64,000 bases of DNA, taken from NCBI GenBank assembly GCA_026724425.1, contig JAIUCV010000005.1:35313784-35377783 (forward strand), in the 5' to 3' direction. A program made the position numbers and the translations under genes. The DNA comes from Erythrophleum ivorense (lineage: Eukaryota; Streptophyta; Magnoliopsida; Fabales; Fabaceae). This document shows, in pieces, positions 48,575 through 61,468 of this stretch (position 1 is the first letter of the stretch; each line of letters opens with the position of its first letter). The notes beneath the pieces were generated by a model. The model saw only the letters and a program-made list of their open reading frames with translations, made no database searches and was not told the DNA's origin.

Positions 48575-49568
48575 ATGGCAACTAGTGGGACAATAGAAGC
48601 TTCGGACAATTCAATTTAGCCAAAGCATATTATTAAATGCTACATAGATATTATGGTTGAAGAAGTTATCAAGGGAAACATGAGCAATGGTGTGTTTAGC
48701 CCAAAAGTTTGGAAGTGTATGTTAGAAAAATTGAATGCTAAGAGTGGAAGGTCCTTTAATTTGAAACAAATCAAGCAAAAGTTTAATAAGTTGCGAGCAA
48801 AACATAGAGAATTTTCTCTATTGATACAACACACTAGATTTGGTTGGGATGCTGAAAGTAACACAGTTACTGCAGAGGAGGAGGTTTGGAGGAATTATAT
48901 TCTGGTATGTAATCATTTTAAATTAATTTTCTAGATAATTGGTGTATATTAGATTATTCATTGTATATTTTTTTGTAGGTACATCCTGAGGTCGCTCAAT
49001 ACAAAAAGCAAGGATTGGAACATTATAATTTGTTAGGCATCATTTTTAACAGAAGCACCGCTACAGGAATTCTTCATCATTCATTTACACAAGATCCACC
49101 AAACTCTCAAGATGAGAATGAACTTGAAAATGAGTATAAGTGGAGGAGTTCATGTGGGTGTTCATAGGGATGATGATGATGATGATGTTCCAGAAACAAT
49201 TGAGTGGGTTACACGTAGTGGAAAGCGTGTTGTTGAACTCCATGATCGAAAGAAAAAAAGAAGAAGGAAAGTTTAATCGATTGGGAGAGGCCATTAAGGC
49301 ATTGACTGAGGTTTCTAAGGCAAGGGTAGAAGTTCAACTTGCTAAAGCTGAGAGGTTGAGGGCGAAGAGTATGGAAGCTAGTAGCACAGGAGCCACATCA
49401 TCTAATTCTTTCATTGCTAGATGTATATCTATTCTTGATGAGATTGAGGGTGTATATGATGATATTTATGTCAAGGCAATGGATAAGTTTACTGATGACA
49501 ATTGGAGGGAGTTATTTATGGCAGTACCTCTAGATAGGAAAAAAGCATGGTTGAATAGATTGATATGA
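48575..49568 (+). pseudogene. Harbinger ORF1: Myb/SANT-like DNA-binding protein, broken
   Basis: ATG at 48575. Exon 1 runs to 48904, a 74-base intron (GTATGT...TGTAG) spans 48905-48978, and exon 2 opens VHPEVAQYKKQGLEHY. The first exon has DIMVEEVIKGNM, VFSPKVWKCMLEKLNAKSGR, KQIKQKFNKLRAKHREF and FGWDAESNTVTAEEEVWRNY, the Myb/SANT-like domain of plant Harbinger ORF1 and L10-interacting MYB proteins. Codon 15 is TAG (48617-48619), where the family usually has Trp, so one base change from TGG is likely. Frame changes occur near 49130, before a (GAT)n run encoding six Asp, and near 49260. The C-terminal part NRLGEAIKALTEVSKARVEV onwards is intact to the stop. ORF1 normally helps the transposase bind and enter the nucleus. 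Confidence 0.85.
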
Positions 49569-49820
49569 CTTGTGTTTGTTAGTAGTTTCTATGTTATGTG
49601 TTGACTAAATATCTTTTTTAAATGTTTGGTTGTTGAAATTTTTAATTTTACAATTAGTTATGTATCGGATGTTGAAAGCAAAAGTTTAATATGCCCTATT
49701 TGATTAGTTATAAATGTTATTATGTAATTTGTATTGGCTATTTATGTATTGCATGTTGAATGGTGATTAAAGGCTTGTTTGATTGTGTTTTGGTGTTTAC
49801 TCTAACAGACTTTGTGTGCA

Positions 49821-51275
49821 ATGGACATAGGAGATAACTCTTTCGATTGTGAAACTAACACTGTTCACGGATCTATATCTTCATTTAATTCAAGTGAAGA
49901 TGAGAGTGAATTAGCAGAGTTACTATTAATTACTATGATATGTGAGTATGAAAGTAAGTTCCTTAATAAGGTTCCAGTTCGTACATCTGCACTTATAGGT
50001 TGAGAATTTATTAATGAATTCCTGCAAGGATCAGGAACTGAATGTTATGAATTGTTACGAATGGAAAAGTCATGTTTCATCAATTTCTGTAATGAGTTAA
50101 GGAGTTCCAATTATATACAGGATTCAAGAGATTTGTTATTCGAAGAGAAAGTTGCAATGTTTTTATACATTATAGGACATACTCTTAGACAAAGAGTAGT
50201 TGCAAATCGATTCCAACATTCCACACAAATTGTTTCTTATTATTTTAAGGAAGTGTTACGAGCAGTATGTCGATTGGGGAAAGAACTTATAAAACAAGAG
50301 ACTACAGAATTACCTAACCATATTAAAGATGACCCAAAATATTTTCCCTGGTTCAAGGTAAGTTTTTGTTATTGATTTTACCATGATATTATTTATATTA
50401 TCATAAATGTTATTAATTATATTATCATTGAATCAGGATTGTGTTGGTGCAATTGATGGTACGCATATAAGCGCTTGGTCGCCGGCTGAAAAGCAAGCAT
50501 CATGCAGAGGACAAAAAGCAGTTGTCACACAAAATGTTATGTGCATATGTGATTTTAATATGATGTTTACTTACATTTATTCAGGTTGGGAAGGTAGTGC
50601 ACATGATGCAAAGGTTTTATTAGATGCAATAACCAATTGTGAAGTAAATTTCCTGTGGCCAGCTAGAGGTATTATTCTTAGTAAAATGTTTAACATGTCA
50701 TTGGTCTTCTTGTTTATCTAACTTAGATGAGTTTTTGAATGAATATAATAAATCAGTTTTTTGGTTATTGTTTTATAAGATCATTTTATCTTGTGAATTC
50801 TGGATATCCTTGCACTGGAGGTTTTCTTCCACCATACAGAGGTGAAAGATATCATGCACAAGAATATCAAGGAAGAGGTCGTCGACCAACGAGTGCTAAA
50901 GAGCTTTTCAATTTTAGACATTCATCTTTAAGAATGACCATTGAGCATTGTTTTGGAGTATTGAAGACTCGATTTCCAATTCTAAAATTAATGCCACAGT
51001 ACAAGCCTTCAAGACAACATCTTATCATGGTAGTATGTTGTGCAATTCATAATTATATACGTAAGAGTAATGAACGTGATATGCTATTTAATAAATGGGA
51101 GAATATGAATTCTAAACAAGTAGACGAATTAATTGGAAATACAAATGTAGGAAGTACAAGTTATAATGTGGATAACTTGTCAAGACTATCATATGAAAGT
51201 GCAGTGGAGATGGCATCAATTCATGATCATATTGCAGCTTGGATGTGGCTACAATATAACAATCCTACTAATTAA
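49821..51275 (+). pseudogene. PIF/Harbinger DDE transposase, broken
   Basis: ATG 49821 (MDIGDNSFDCETN). TGA at 50001-50003 interrupts, and the same frame then continues to a splice donor at 50358. The intron is 50358-50436. Exon 2 (50437-50668) has DCVGAIDGTHISAW with the first Asp and GWEGSAHDAKVLLDA with the second. Exon 3 (from about 50780) has YLVNSGYPCTGGFLPPYRGE and the catalytic Glu in RMTIEHCFGVLKTRFP, so the DDE triad is complete. The N-terminal block QRVVANRFQHSTQIVSYYFK is the usual helix-turn-helix-like region. The donor at 50669 and acceptor at 50779 leave the exons out of phase by one base, which implies a frameshift or an unusual splice. Product acted as cut-and-paste transposase with ORF1. 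Confidence 0.88.
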
Positions 51276-51628
51276 ATGTATTCTTATTCTATTTGTATAA
51301 GTCTTGGTTTTACTATTTTGATCAAAACAATGTGACATTGAATTTTTATTATATTATTCTCTTTTTATTTTATGCAAATTTTATCATTATTAATGTATTA
51401 ATTTTATATGGATAATCAATTATTATAAAAAATCATTTTAGTATTAATTACAAAAAAACAAGTTAATCAAACAAAATTTTTGTTTTTTTATTCTCAAAAC
51501 TTGTTTTCACATCAATTTTTTCAAACAGATTTTTTTATTTTTTTGTTCCCAAAACTTATTCTGCAAAATACTTTTACAGAACTATTTTAAGAACCAAAAA
51601 ACGCAAAACACAATCAAACAGGGCCTAA

Positions 51629-52559
51629 TTATACAAAGAGGATAGATGTGGGACTTCTCTGGGGACTGAATTCTAAAGATTGGTTTGGTTGGTCAAAAGA
51701 AAGATAAGGGCCAAAAAATAATTATATAATATTTATTTTATTTTTATAATATTATTTAATTATTATTTATTAATATTTATTAATTATTAACAATAAAGAT
51801 AATAAAAATGTTTTTTCTGTCTAAAATTATTTTTTTATACTTAATTTTTGTGTAATCTAACAAACTCTAAGAGGGAAGATTTTGTGCCACATTAGCAGTT
51901 CTAACTTTTTTGGGAATATAATGTAGAGTTCAAAATTTTTAGAGATTAAATTATTTTTATTGTTCGATCTTTTAGAGATTTGTATAATTTTTTTTAATTG
52001 GTACCTACGAAGGATCAAATTCTCATTACCAAGATCCCAATTTTAATTAGATGCAAGGAGAGTCACCTAATTTGAATGACTAAAATCAAAGGGCAGCATT
52101 GGGGGAATAAGTGCTCATCAATACACAATAGCGTCATACTTCGTACTTATTAAAGTGCTGAAAAGGAGGGCGAAAAAGAGAGGAAAAAATTGAAATTTTA
52201 TTTAGTATACTTCAAAAGTTTTCTTAAATAGAATTAGTCCGGATTTTGACTCGGATAGAATGGGTGAATTCCTTACACAATCATAAATGTTAATTCCCCA
52301 AATATAATTTTTTTTATTTCTTAAGAATATCCAACAAAAAAATTTTAAAAAAAGAACATAAATAAGGAATATGATTACTAAGCAACCATGCCTCTAAAAA
52401 AATATAAAAACAAATAACAAAAGACACGATTACTTAGTAACCATGTCTTTTGGTCTTCTTTGTCAAAATCAACCTGACACACAATAAATAAGATAAAAGA
52501 TCACAGTTCCTAGCAAACATGTCCCTTGTCTTGCATGTCAGGGTTAGCGTGCTTCGGTC
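51629..52559. other. AT-rich spacer with weak tandem repeat
   Basis: No gene was recognised. At 52370-52530 three diverged units of about 65-70 bases share a gattactaagcaaccatg-like phrase. Confidence 0.45.
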
Positions 52560-52860
52560 TTGATAAGCAAATGAGATTTGCCACATGGCAGCATGTCATT
52601 AGAGTAGGTTGATTACGTTGCCACGTGGCAAAAAATTAGTGCACAAAACAAATTTTATCCAATTTTTATCGTTTGACCTTGCATCTTTTAAACGTTCAAC
52701 CTTTCCTTCCATTTTCGCATTCACCCTCTATATTTATCCTTTCTTCCAACAAAAGCTTCTTCTTTGTTTCATGTTTTTCATCTTCATCTTTCTATTTTTG
52801 TTCATCTTTCCTTCCTTCATTCAACTTCACTATCAATAGCAAATTTTTAACGCAGTGAAG
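52560..52860 (+). promoter_or_regulatory. Promoter-like region with perfect G-box palindrome
   Basis: Contains GCCACGTGGC at about 52620-52629 and a nearby GCCACATGGCA (52580-52590), followed about 100 bases later by a TATA-like CTATATTTAT at about 52727 and a pyrimidine-rich leader-like stretch. No intact gene follows; the nearest coding remnant is the MULE transposase from 53994. It may be the MULE promoter or a gene promoter left behind. Confidence 0.4.
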
Positions 52861-53993
52861 AATATTGTCTCCTTCGGCAGATTTCAATCATTACCGAAGA
52901 AGAAAGATAAACAAAAGAAATGGTCCAAGATATTTTTTGAGATCAAATTTGGTATGAAAATAATAACCAAAACTAATATTTATTTTATTGAAAATACAAC
53001 TATGCTGTAGTTAAAATTTAAATATTTATGATATATATATTTATTTGTTTGATCTATATTTGAATGATATTTCATTTTTTTATATACAAAACCTATTTGT
53101 GGTTGAATTTTAAAAGAAAAGAACTGCAAAATGAGTAGAAATCTGTAGAATAGTAAAAGAAAAAGAAATAAGTTTAAAAAATTACAATTTATAGTAATTC
53201 TAAGTAGAATAGTAAAAGAAAAAATAAGGTCTGAAAAAAATAAGTTTTAAAAAATTATAATTTATAGTTATTCTAAGTAAAACGATAAAAGGAAAAAATT
53301 ATGTGAAAGTGGTTGCAAAAAATAATAAATTTAAGCAAACAAAAAAATTGTGATAGGAAAATTTTACTATTATGATGGAAAAAATTTGTCAATGTTGAAT
53401 TAGTAATGATGGAAAAAATTTAATTAAAAATTATGATGAAAATATGATAAACAAAAAATTACAAATGTTACAAATAATAAAGATAAGAAGAAATACTATA
53501 AAAGAATATTCTAATATGGGAAAAAATATGAGAAAAAAATGAAAAAAGTTTTGAAAGAAATATTGAAAGAACACATAGTATAAAAAAATATGAAATATAA
53601 TATTAAAAAATACAATTATGAAATGAGTTTTAAACAATGTATAATATTTTTAAAAATAATAGAGTCTTGAAAAGAATATAATATAAATAGTGAGAACAAC
53701 TAAATGTGGAAGATTGAAAAATGTTGTATAAAATATAATATGAAAAATATTGTAAAAAATATTAAATAGAAATAAAAGTTGTGTAAAAAAATATTGCCTG
53801 ATTATTGCCTGGTCTCCTCAAATATAACTTTGTATGAGATACTTGATCATAGAAAAATAATAGTGTAATATTAAGAAAAATGTAAATACAAAATATAGAA
53901 AACTAAGGAAAATTTTTGAGAAAATGAGTATAATACAAAAAAAATAATGAAATAATAATTTATAACTTTTAATGAAATAATAATTTATAATTT
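52861..53993. other. AT-rich spacer with tandem repeats
   Basis: At 53140-53310 about three units of 61-70 bases share tagaatagtaaaagaaaaa. A smaller duplication (aatgaaataataatttataa twice) is at 53945-53990. No protein motif was seen. The stretch may belong to the MULE, but I could not find its terminal repeat. Confidence 0.45.
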
Positions 53994-56230
53994 TTGTACT
54001 CTATTTTGGATGTTACTAATAGAGTTGATTGGGTTGGCAAAATGAACGAGATAGAGGTTATATGCATATATTCGAATAGACAAATATGCGAAACTGAAGA
54101 GGGTGTAACATTTATCACAAAAACGGTTGATATAATGACGGTTGATTATAACATTTTATTGGAAAGATTAAAATAAGAAGTTGCGGAACAACTACAACTT
54201 GATTCAAATTAATGTGTATGAATTGGTATATATGCATCCAGTGTCACTAAGGCTTACAGAATATTGAGCATGTAAGTTAAGGAGAGATGCCAACGTCCAA
54301 ATAATATGGGTAGTAAATACAAAGTTTCTATCACAACTTGGTTTAGTAGAGTTGTATGCAAAAACAGAGTCAAAGGAAATGGACTTAAAATGTGGCAACT
54401 CAAGGTACAATTGAATTTGTGTCGGACTCACGCCCATCCTCCAACCACGCTAGCATCATAGATGAATATCCTGCCTTGTTGATGACATACTTCACAAGCA
54501 CGGATCAATATTCTCTTATTGGTTTGGTTGACTATACCTCTCATCCAAATTTATCTCATTCGCACGTTGATGATATTACACAACCCAATTCATCACATGA
54601 ACTAATTGGTACCCCCTTCTCTTCCAGAAGAGATAGAGGACATAATGGATGAATTTGAGGAAAAGGATTATTATAATGCTACTTTTTACGATTGCAATGA
54701 TGATGGTAATATAGATGATGATGAAGACATCAATTGCATAGATGCTGCTGTTAATCCAATAGCGCCTATTAACATTTATGATGACTCGATAGTTGCGTTT
54801 CTTGAACAAATAGATGCAAATGGTGCGAGGATTCTTGACTACACTGAAATGGAGTAGACAGCAGTAACATAAATGATAGCTAAGAGTTATGTGTAGGCAC
54901 GTTGTATAATGATTAGCGATCTTTTTGTCAAGTAATAAAAATATACTCAGTACATGTACATCACACGTTTAAAGTGTTCCATTCCTAAAAAAAGTACGAA
55001 GAATATTAGTGTCTTCAATATGAAAAAAAGGTTATGCAAATGGAGGGTTAGAGCCTGTTATCAAAAGAAAGAAAACTATTGGGAGATAACAAAATACAAT
55101 GGGCCTCATACATGTGTTTCAACATTATTGTCATAAGATCACCTAAAACTAGACTCTGATGTCATTTCAGTATACATTGTATCAATGGTGACTAAGAATC
55201 CCAGGGTGTCAATCTAAGAGGCTATTGAGCGAGTGCATTCCATGTTTGGATACAATGTCACATATAAGAAGGCTTGGAAGGGAAAACATCAAGCCATCTC
55301 ACATGCATTTAGGAATTAGGAGAAGTCCTATGCTTTGTTACAGGTGGTTGGCTGCTATTCAACATTTCATGCCCGGCTCGTACTATGACTTTATGCATAA
55401 GGAAGGTGTATCGATTAGCATACCTAATGGTAAGTTAGTCATGTTTCATCGAGTATTCTAAACCTTTAGGCCATGCATTAAGGCATTTAACTACTTAAAA
55501 TTGATGATCCAAATAGATAGGACTTTTCTTTATAGCAAATATAAGGGGACCATATTAATCGCAAGTACACAAGATGGTGAAAAGAATATTGTCCCACTTG
55601 CTTTTGCAAAAGTAGAGTGAGAAATATATGAGGCATGATTATGGTTCTTGTTTAACCTCTGAGGATATGTGATGAACAATAAAAAATAGGCTTTGCTTGA
55701 TTTTTGACCATCATACTAGTATTTTGGTTGCCGTGGTCAATTAGAGCATTGGGTGATAGCCTCTGTAGGCTTATCATATGTTTTACCTCTAACATTTGGC
55801 TAACAATATCAATAAAAAATTTAAAATGTCATGGATAAAAAAACTGTTCACTAAAATTAGTACATTTCACCATCACTTAACCTTATAAGTATTTGTTTAA
55901 TACAATGATATAGTTTTGTAAAAATTATTAACTTTTCTATCTTTCAATGTATAGGTTACCTGTATAAGCAGCACAAAGTTGATGAAAAATTACCTCATAT
56001 ATGTCGACTTAACTTGCACATTGCTAACTAGATTAAGAAGATACCTAGGGGTTAATGGTGTTAGGCATATGATGTTCATGACAAATGATGGGGTCACATA
56101 ATAACAAATTTAGCATAGAGTATAAATGCTGTTTTTAAAGGGGTTAGATTCTTACCTGTGCTCGAGTTGGTTTAAGCAATCTTTTACAAGTTAACTAGGT
56201 ATTAGATCCAACAAGCAAAAAAGGCAACTA
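53994..56230 (+). pseudogene. Mutator-like (MULE/MuDR) transposase, decayed and cut off by a retrotransposon
   Basis: Remnants in order: ETEEGVTFITK (54090); TIEFVSDSRPSSNHASIIDE (54405); an acidic stretch 54640-54855; the MuDR zinc-binding-like block LCKWRVRACYQKKENYWEIT with YNGPHTC (55030-55115); FGYNVTYKKAWKGKHQAI (55243); SYALLQVVGCYSTFHA (55326); TFRPCIKAFNYLK (55461); IQIDRTFLYSKYKGT (55508), which carries the first catalytic Asp; and RLCLIFDHHTSILVAV (55692), the second-Asp region. These are the standard MuDR transposase blocks. Many stops and shifts are present. The coding remnant fades after about 55950, and the element is broken at 56230 by the retrotransposon LTR. Confidence 0.82.
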
Positions 56231-57886
56231 TGTAACACCATATATTTTTAACTTGCTTCCTATCATTTCTACCTATCATTTCTAAGTCTCACATCATAAA
56301 TTGCACAAAAGGAATGGAAAAATGGCATTAAAATAATGACTTATTTAGTGTTGCGTCGCGTATGAAAATTTCATTCAATGTCATGCAACCATATGAGCTC
56401 ATACATCACATTCTCATATTTAATTACATGGATACAACTCATTTGCATCACCAAAATTGGCCTACCACTCGTGAAAATCAAAGGGGAGCATCAAACTCAC
56501 ATTATTATTTTTTGGCCAGAATTTTGTCAATTCTGTCACCAACTTTAAAAATTCGTAATTAATTCTAAAAAAATTGAAATTAAGCATACTATGGCATTGT
56601 AGAAAGCTACAGATATCTACTTTATGTCAAAAATATGTCTAGGCTATGAAATATATCACATAATATGTTTGACATATGAAAAGATGCAACGGTTTGGACA
56701 GCTACTGGTACTGATGCAAGTGTCTGCTATAAACTTCAAAAATATCCAATTAATTTCACAAAACTCCAATCCATGCAGATGATACCAATTTGGAAAGATA
56801 TGAATGTTAGCTTCATGTTAAAGATATATTCAGACCAAAACAAATACATTTAGACACTACAATTCAATGGAACAATGACTCAGGTGGTGCTATGCTACTG
56901 TTGCTATTTTAGAAATTCAAAAATTTATATCTCTTAGCTCAGACCTCTAAATGAGGTGATTCTAGTTGCTGTAAGTCACTGGGAATGTCTAGTTTCTGCT
57001 TATAAAATTTTGTAGCCATTGACTACGTTTGTCCCTCGGATGATACAATTACATAACTGACCAAATGAACAGTATTGGTGCAAATCTAAATTTTTGATAC
57101 TAACTTTAAAAAATTATAGAAAATTCCACAGACCTCCAAATGACCAAAACTTTAGCTTCAAAAAAAGCTATAGGCAAGATCTAATTGCATGCAAAATTTC
57201 ATGTCAAGAAGAGGTCATTTGGTCAGACTTTTCTATAACTCAAAATTATGGCACTTTTGGTCCCAACAAGAGGCAAATTTAGTCCAAATGAGTTCTACAT
57301 TGCTCCACACACATTTGAGCAACTTAGAAAGCATAAATATAGTATAAATAAGTCTCTCATAAGGTATAAACCATCATACAACTCAATTTCATCGTGCCAC
57401 TCCCATAAACATACATGCACAAGTGAGCTTCCAAGGGGTCAAATTGTACAATTCTATTCATTTAACTCTATGTTTGATACATATACTATCTTTACATAGT
57501 TTTACACTTGTTCAAAGTGTCATAGTTCAAAAATAACATATACATATATACTTTGACATTCTAGTACATCAAAACTAGCAAAATTTGTCAAGAAATTGAT
57601 ATTTAAGCTCCTTGGCCTTCATCTTTTGGATTTTAAACTCTACCTAGATCATATAAGAGGAGAGAAAAGAGGGGGTGAGATTCATTGAATCTCAATAGCT
57701 CATACACCTATTCAAGCACATTTTCAAGGCATACAACATGTCAAAGGTACAAGTATGTAACTGCTCAATCGATAAAGCATTCAATTTCCACATTTTTATG
57801 TCACGAACACATGTCAAGCATAAGAATGAGCTCTAGGGACTTTTGGTTTGGCCTCACCCTATTTTTAGGACTTTTGAATTGCCTCA
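56231..57886 (-). mobile_element. Tekay/Del-like 3' LTR, left part (split by a solo LTR)
   Basis: Plus-strand text starts TGTAACACC at 56231, preceded by AACTA, which should be one copy of the 5-bp target duplication. It runs to ...GAATTGCCTCA, where a related LTR is inserted. The rest of this LTR continues at 61469. The two parts together, less the duplicated 5 bp, are about 3.63 kb, close to the 3.58 kb of the inserted relative. Confidence 0.8.
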
Positions 57887-60800
57887 TGTAATACCATAAT
57901 TTTTTAGCTCATTCCATACTATCTTTATACCTTATATCAATCAATACATATAAGAGGCAAGAAAATGGCATTAAAATATTGATTATTTTTGCATTGCATC
58001 GCGTATAAAAATTTCGTTTCGTGCCAAGTGAGCCAAGTGACCCCATACTATACTTTCCCATATTTAATTACATGTATAAAACTTATTTGCATCATAAAAT
58101 CATGCCCACAACTCATGGAAACCGAAATGGAACCTAGAATATAGAGGTTTATTTTCAGCCAGATTTGGCTCCTTTCGTGGCCTAACTTCGAAAAATCATA
58201 ACTAATTCTAGAAAATTAAAAATCACACATTCTTAGCCATTTTGGAAAGATACAAATGTATACTTCACAATAAAAATATGCACAAACCATAACACCCATC
58301 ACAGAGGGCATTTGACATCCGAAAATGTCCAAAGGTCAAACTACCTCCTGATGCTGTCACAGATTCTGCAGCAAACTTTGAAAATGTCCAATTAATTCCA
58401 AAAAACTCCAATCCATGAAAATGATATCAATATAGAAATATGTGGATGTTAGCTAGAGGAAAAAAAATACTTTTAGACTAGTTCAGGTAGCCCAAATCTC
58501 AAAATTCAATAGAACAGTAACTCAGGTTGGGTAAGGGTCTTGATACTGGACAGAATGTTCAAAAACTTATATCTCCCTTTCTAGACCTCCAAATGAGGTG
58601 CTTCCAATTGGTATAAGTCACTGTGAATGTCTAGTTTTTTTGTATAAAATTTCGTGGCAATTGAACATCATTTTCCCCATGAGTGATAGAATTTAATTTC
58701 GGACCAGTGCTACAGTACCAAGGACCAAAACCAGAAAAATTTCCAATTTCAACAATTCGCTAAATATTCTACAGACCTCCAAAAATTACCAAATTTAGCT
58801 TCTCAAAAAGCTCTAGATACATGCCAAATTTCAGATCAAGAAGAGCTCATTTAGATAAAAAGTGACATAACCTCATGAAATGGTCATTTTTCTTCCTACC
58901 AAGAGTCACTTTGCACCAAATAGCCTCTTCTTGAGTTTGGCACCCCTTGAGCAAGTTTCAAAGCATAAATATGACTTGTGGAGGCTGCCCAAGTGATCCC
59001 AAACCTCATGCATCTCATTTTGGTCTCTCAACATCTATTTATGCATAGTTACATCAAGCCATCCAAGAGCCAATTTGCACAATACTCTTGAGTTAGTGTC
59101 ATATAAAGTCTACATCATATTCATGCATCATTTTACACTTATCCATGGTCTTACATCACAAAACATTACATACATCATCACTTTGACATTTAACCACCAT
59201 TTAAAGTACATAATACCCCAAAACAAAGATATTCAATGCCCTTGGCTTGCATCTCCTTGCCTTGGAATACCACCTAGACAATTCAAGAATGAGGGGGAAA
59301 GGGGAGTGAGATTCCAAAAATCTCAATAGCTCACACACCCATTCACACCACATTCAAGGCATACATATACCAACTGCATAATTATACAGGTATAAAGTGT
59401 GCAATAAATTCCATTCCATGCCACATTCACATGTCAAGATTACTTTCATGCTCTAGGGACTTTTGGTTTAGCCTCACCCCATTTCTAGGACTTTTGGATT
59501 TGCCTCACTCTTGGTCTAGGGGCTTTTGACTTTGCCTTATCCATTCAAGGGACTTTTGGCCTTGTCTCACCCATGCCATGAGACTTTTGGCATCTCCTCA
59601 CCTTCATCAAGAGACTTTTGGCATCACCTCACCCTTATGAGCTTTTTCCATAACCATAATCATTCAAGACAACACATTGGTACCAATGCACAACAAAGAT
59701 CAAGTGGCATGTTATCAAGCATCAAGAACGCATGCAAGCACACTAAGACATACATATGCACACAAGAATGCAAAGAGAATGAGGTGGAGAGCTACCTTCT
59801 TATTTATGCAAGCTCACTTTGCAATTTCCTTACCCTCCTTGGTTTCACAAGAGCACTTAGGTGGAGTAGGGTTCTCTTGACCTAGATATCACAAACATCA
59901 CACAATTACACACTTGAAGTAAGCCAAGACACTAGGTTCACTCTTAAACACACACTTGGTTCCATAAATGGTCCATTAAAGCAACTCATATCATCCAAGT
60001 TCTAGGCTCCATTCTCTTGTTATTTCTAAACTTCTTGGACTCGTTTAAGGTTCTTGGAGCCATCACATATTCAATTGCACCATTGAAAGACCAAGTTGCT
60101 TCATAAGGCACCATTATGGACACCATTGTCCCATCTCCTAACTTATGGTTCTTAAATTTTTTTCAATAGTTTCTCCCTTCTTCTAACATCATATAAAGTC
60201 CCAAACCAAGGCTAGAACAAATTAAAACATCCCCTAGCCTAATGAACTTAGCTTGGCCGAAATATGCACCATAATGGAGGTTCATGGACTTTGTGATTTT
60301 TCCTTGATGGGGGAGCCACTTGGGAGGCTTTCTAAAGGTCTTAAGAGCTCAAGGAAACATTCAAATAGCCAAGGAAACATTCACACAAAATCAAATTTGC
60401 AAAACCCTAGAAAACACTACACTTTTCTAACTTGTTTTCTATTGGTTTTTCTTGGAATTTATTGCTATATTCCATCTCCCCATGGCCTAAAACTCTTGTT
60501 CCCTCCTTGTATTTGGATAGAACATCCTCCCTTCCTTTGGTTCTGTTCTTGGCTGAAATACACACAAAGGAAGGGGGAAGAGAAGGTGCAACAAAAAGCA
60601 AAGATTACTTAGGGTTCAAGTGAGCTTTCAAGTATCTTTCTCCTTCATTCTCTTCTCCTTAGCAAATTCAAAATTCTCCCCTTAGGTCTGGGTCGAAAAC
60701 AGAACCAAATCATTCAAAAAATCCATGGAAAGAAAGGAGAAAGAGAGGAGAACAAGATTGGAGGAAGATGGAGTAAGAAATTTCATGAAATCACCTAGTT

Positions 60801-61468
60801 TCTCCTTGGCTTTCTTCCTCTTGTTCTCCTCCCTTTGGTGTGCCTATGAGAGCTGAAGGTTTTTTTATATTTTGGGTAGAATGGGTTATGCTCATTAAAG
60901 AGGAAAAGAAGGGAGAAAAGTGTGGAACTCTTTAGAACATTCAAGAAACCATAAATTCCAATTTTGCCCTTTCGTAATGGCAATTTCATTTTGGCTTTGT
61001 TTTAGCTTCTTTTTGAGAACCGTCTTTTCCATCATAAAATTTAGGTTCCCAATTTAATAAAATGCCTTTGGAATTACTCAAATTCGAGCTAAAACCTTCC
61101 CGAATGAATCGGTCAAAGTTTCGGTCAATCGACATCGGAAAGAGTACACCGAATGGGCTTTACTGGTCTTGGGGCTTCCCATGATTTTTAGGGCCTCTGA
61201 GAACCCTGGGCAACTCAAAATTTTCATTTAAAAAGCCTTCCTAAGTGTTTTTCCAAAATTGCACTTATTTACGAAAATATCACTGGCCTTTCAGCAAATT
61301 TTTCAAATCACTCAAACCCCAATTTTTAGGCAACTCAAGGCTCAAATCCTCATTTTCTATTATTTAAAATTTTATTCAAATTTTATTTGGCTTTGAATCA
61401 CTCATCTCAGGGGACTTACTTTTCAAACCGGCTCGTTTCAGTGATTGTACAACGTACTGGGCATTACA
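57887..61468 (-). mobile_element. Solo LTR nested within the 3' LTR of a related element
   Basis: Plus-strand text starts TGTAATACC and ends GGGCATTACA (minus start TGTAATGCCC), 3582 bp. Flanks are CCTCA at 57882-57886 and CCACA at 61469-61473, a 5-bp target duplication with one change. Its own body at about 59500 contains gcctcactcttggtctagg, the uninterrupted form of the site it entered in its relative. No internal sequence remains. Open frames (for example 59526-59885, 60253-60612) consist of LTR sequence and have no domain. Confidence 0.88.

Larger units (their letters stand above)
45422..51625 (+). mobile_element. PIF/Harbinger DNA transposon, nearly full length, inactivated
   Basis: A 6.2-kb element flanked by TAA at 45419-45421 and 51626-51628. 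The left end CAGCCTCTTTGATT and the right end (minus strand) GGCCCTGTTTGATT are imperfect terminal inverted repeats, with subterminal gtttgatta / tcaaaca words. It encodes, in order on the plus strand, a Myb/SANT-like protein and a DDE transposase, the two proteins that PIF/Harbinger elements need. Both reading frames are damaged. The 3' half is a normal Harbinger layout; the 5' 3.1 kb is unusually long. Confidence 0.88.

Noticed and set aside
59526..59885. 119-codon frame, and the similar one at 60253-60612
   Set aside because: Both lie inside the nested solo LTR; the text is made of its ccttttggcatcacctcac-like phrases and carries no domain.
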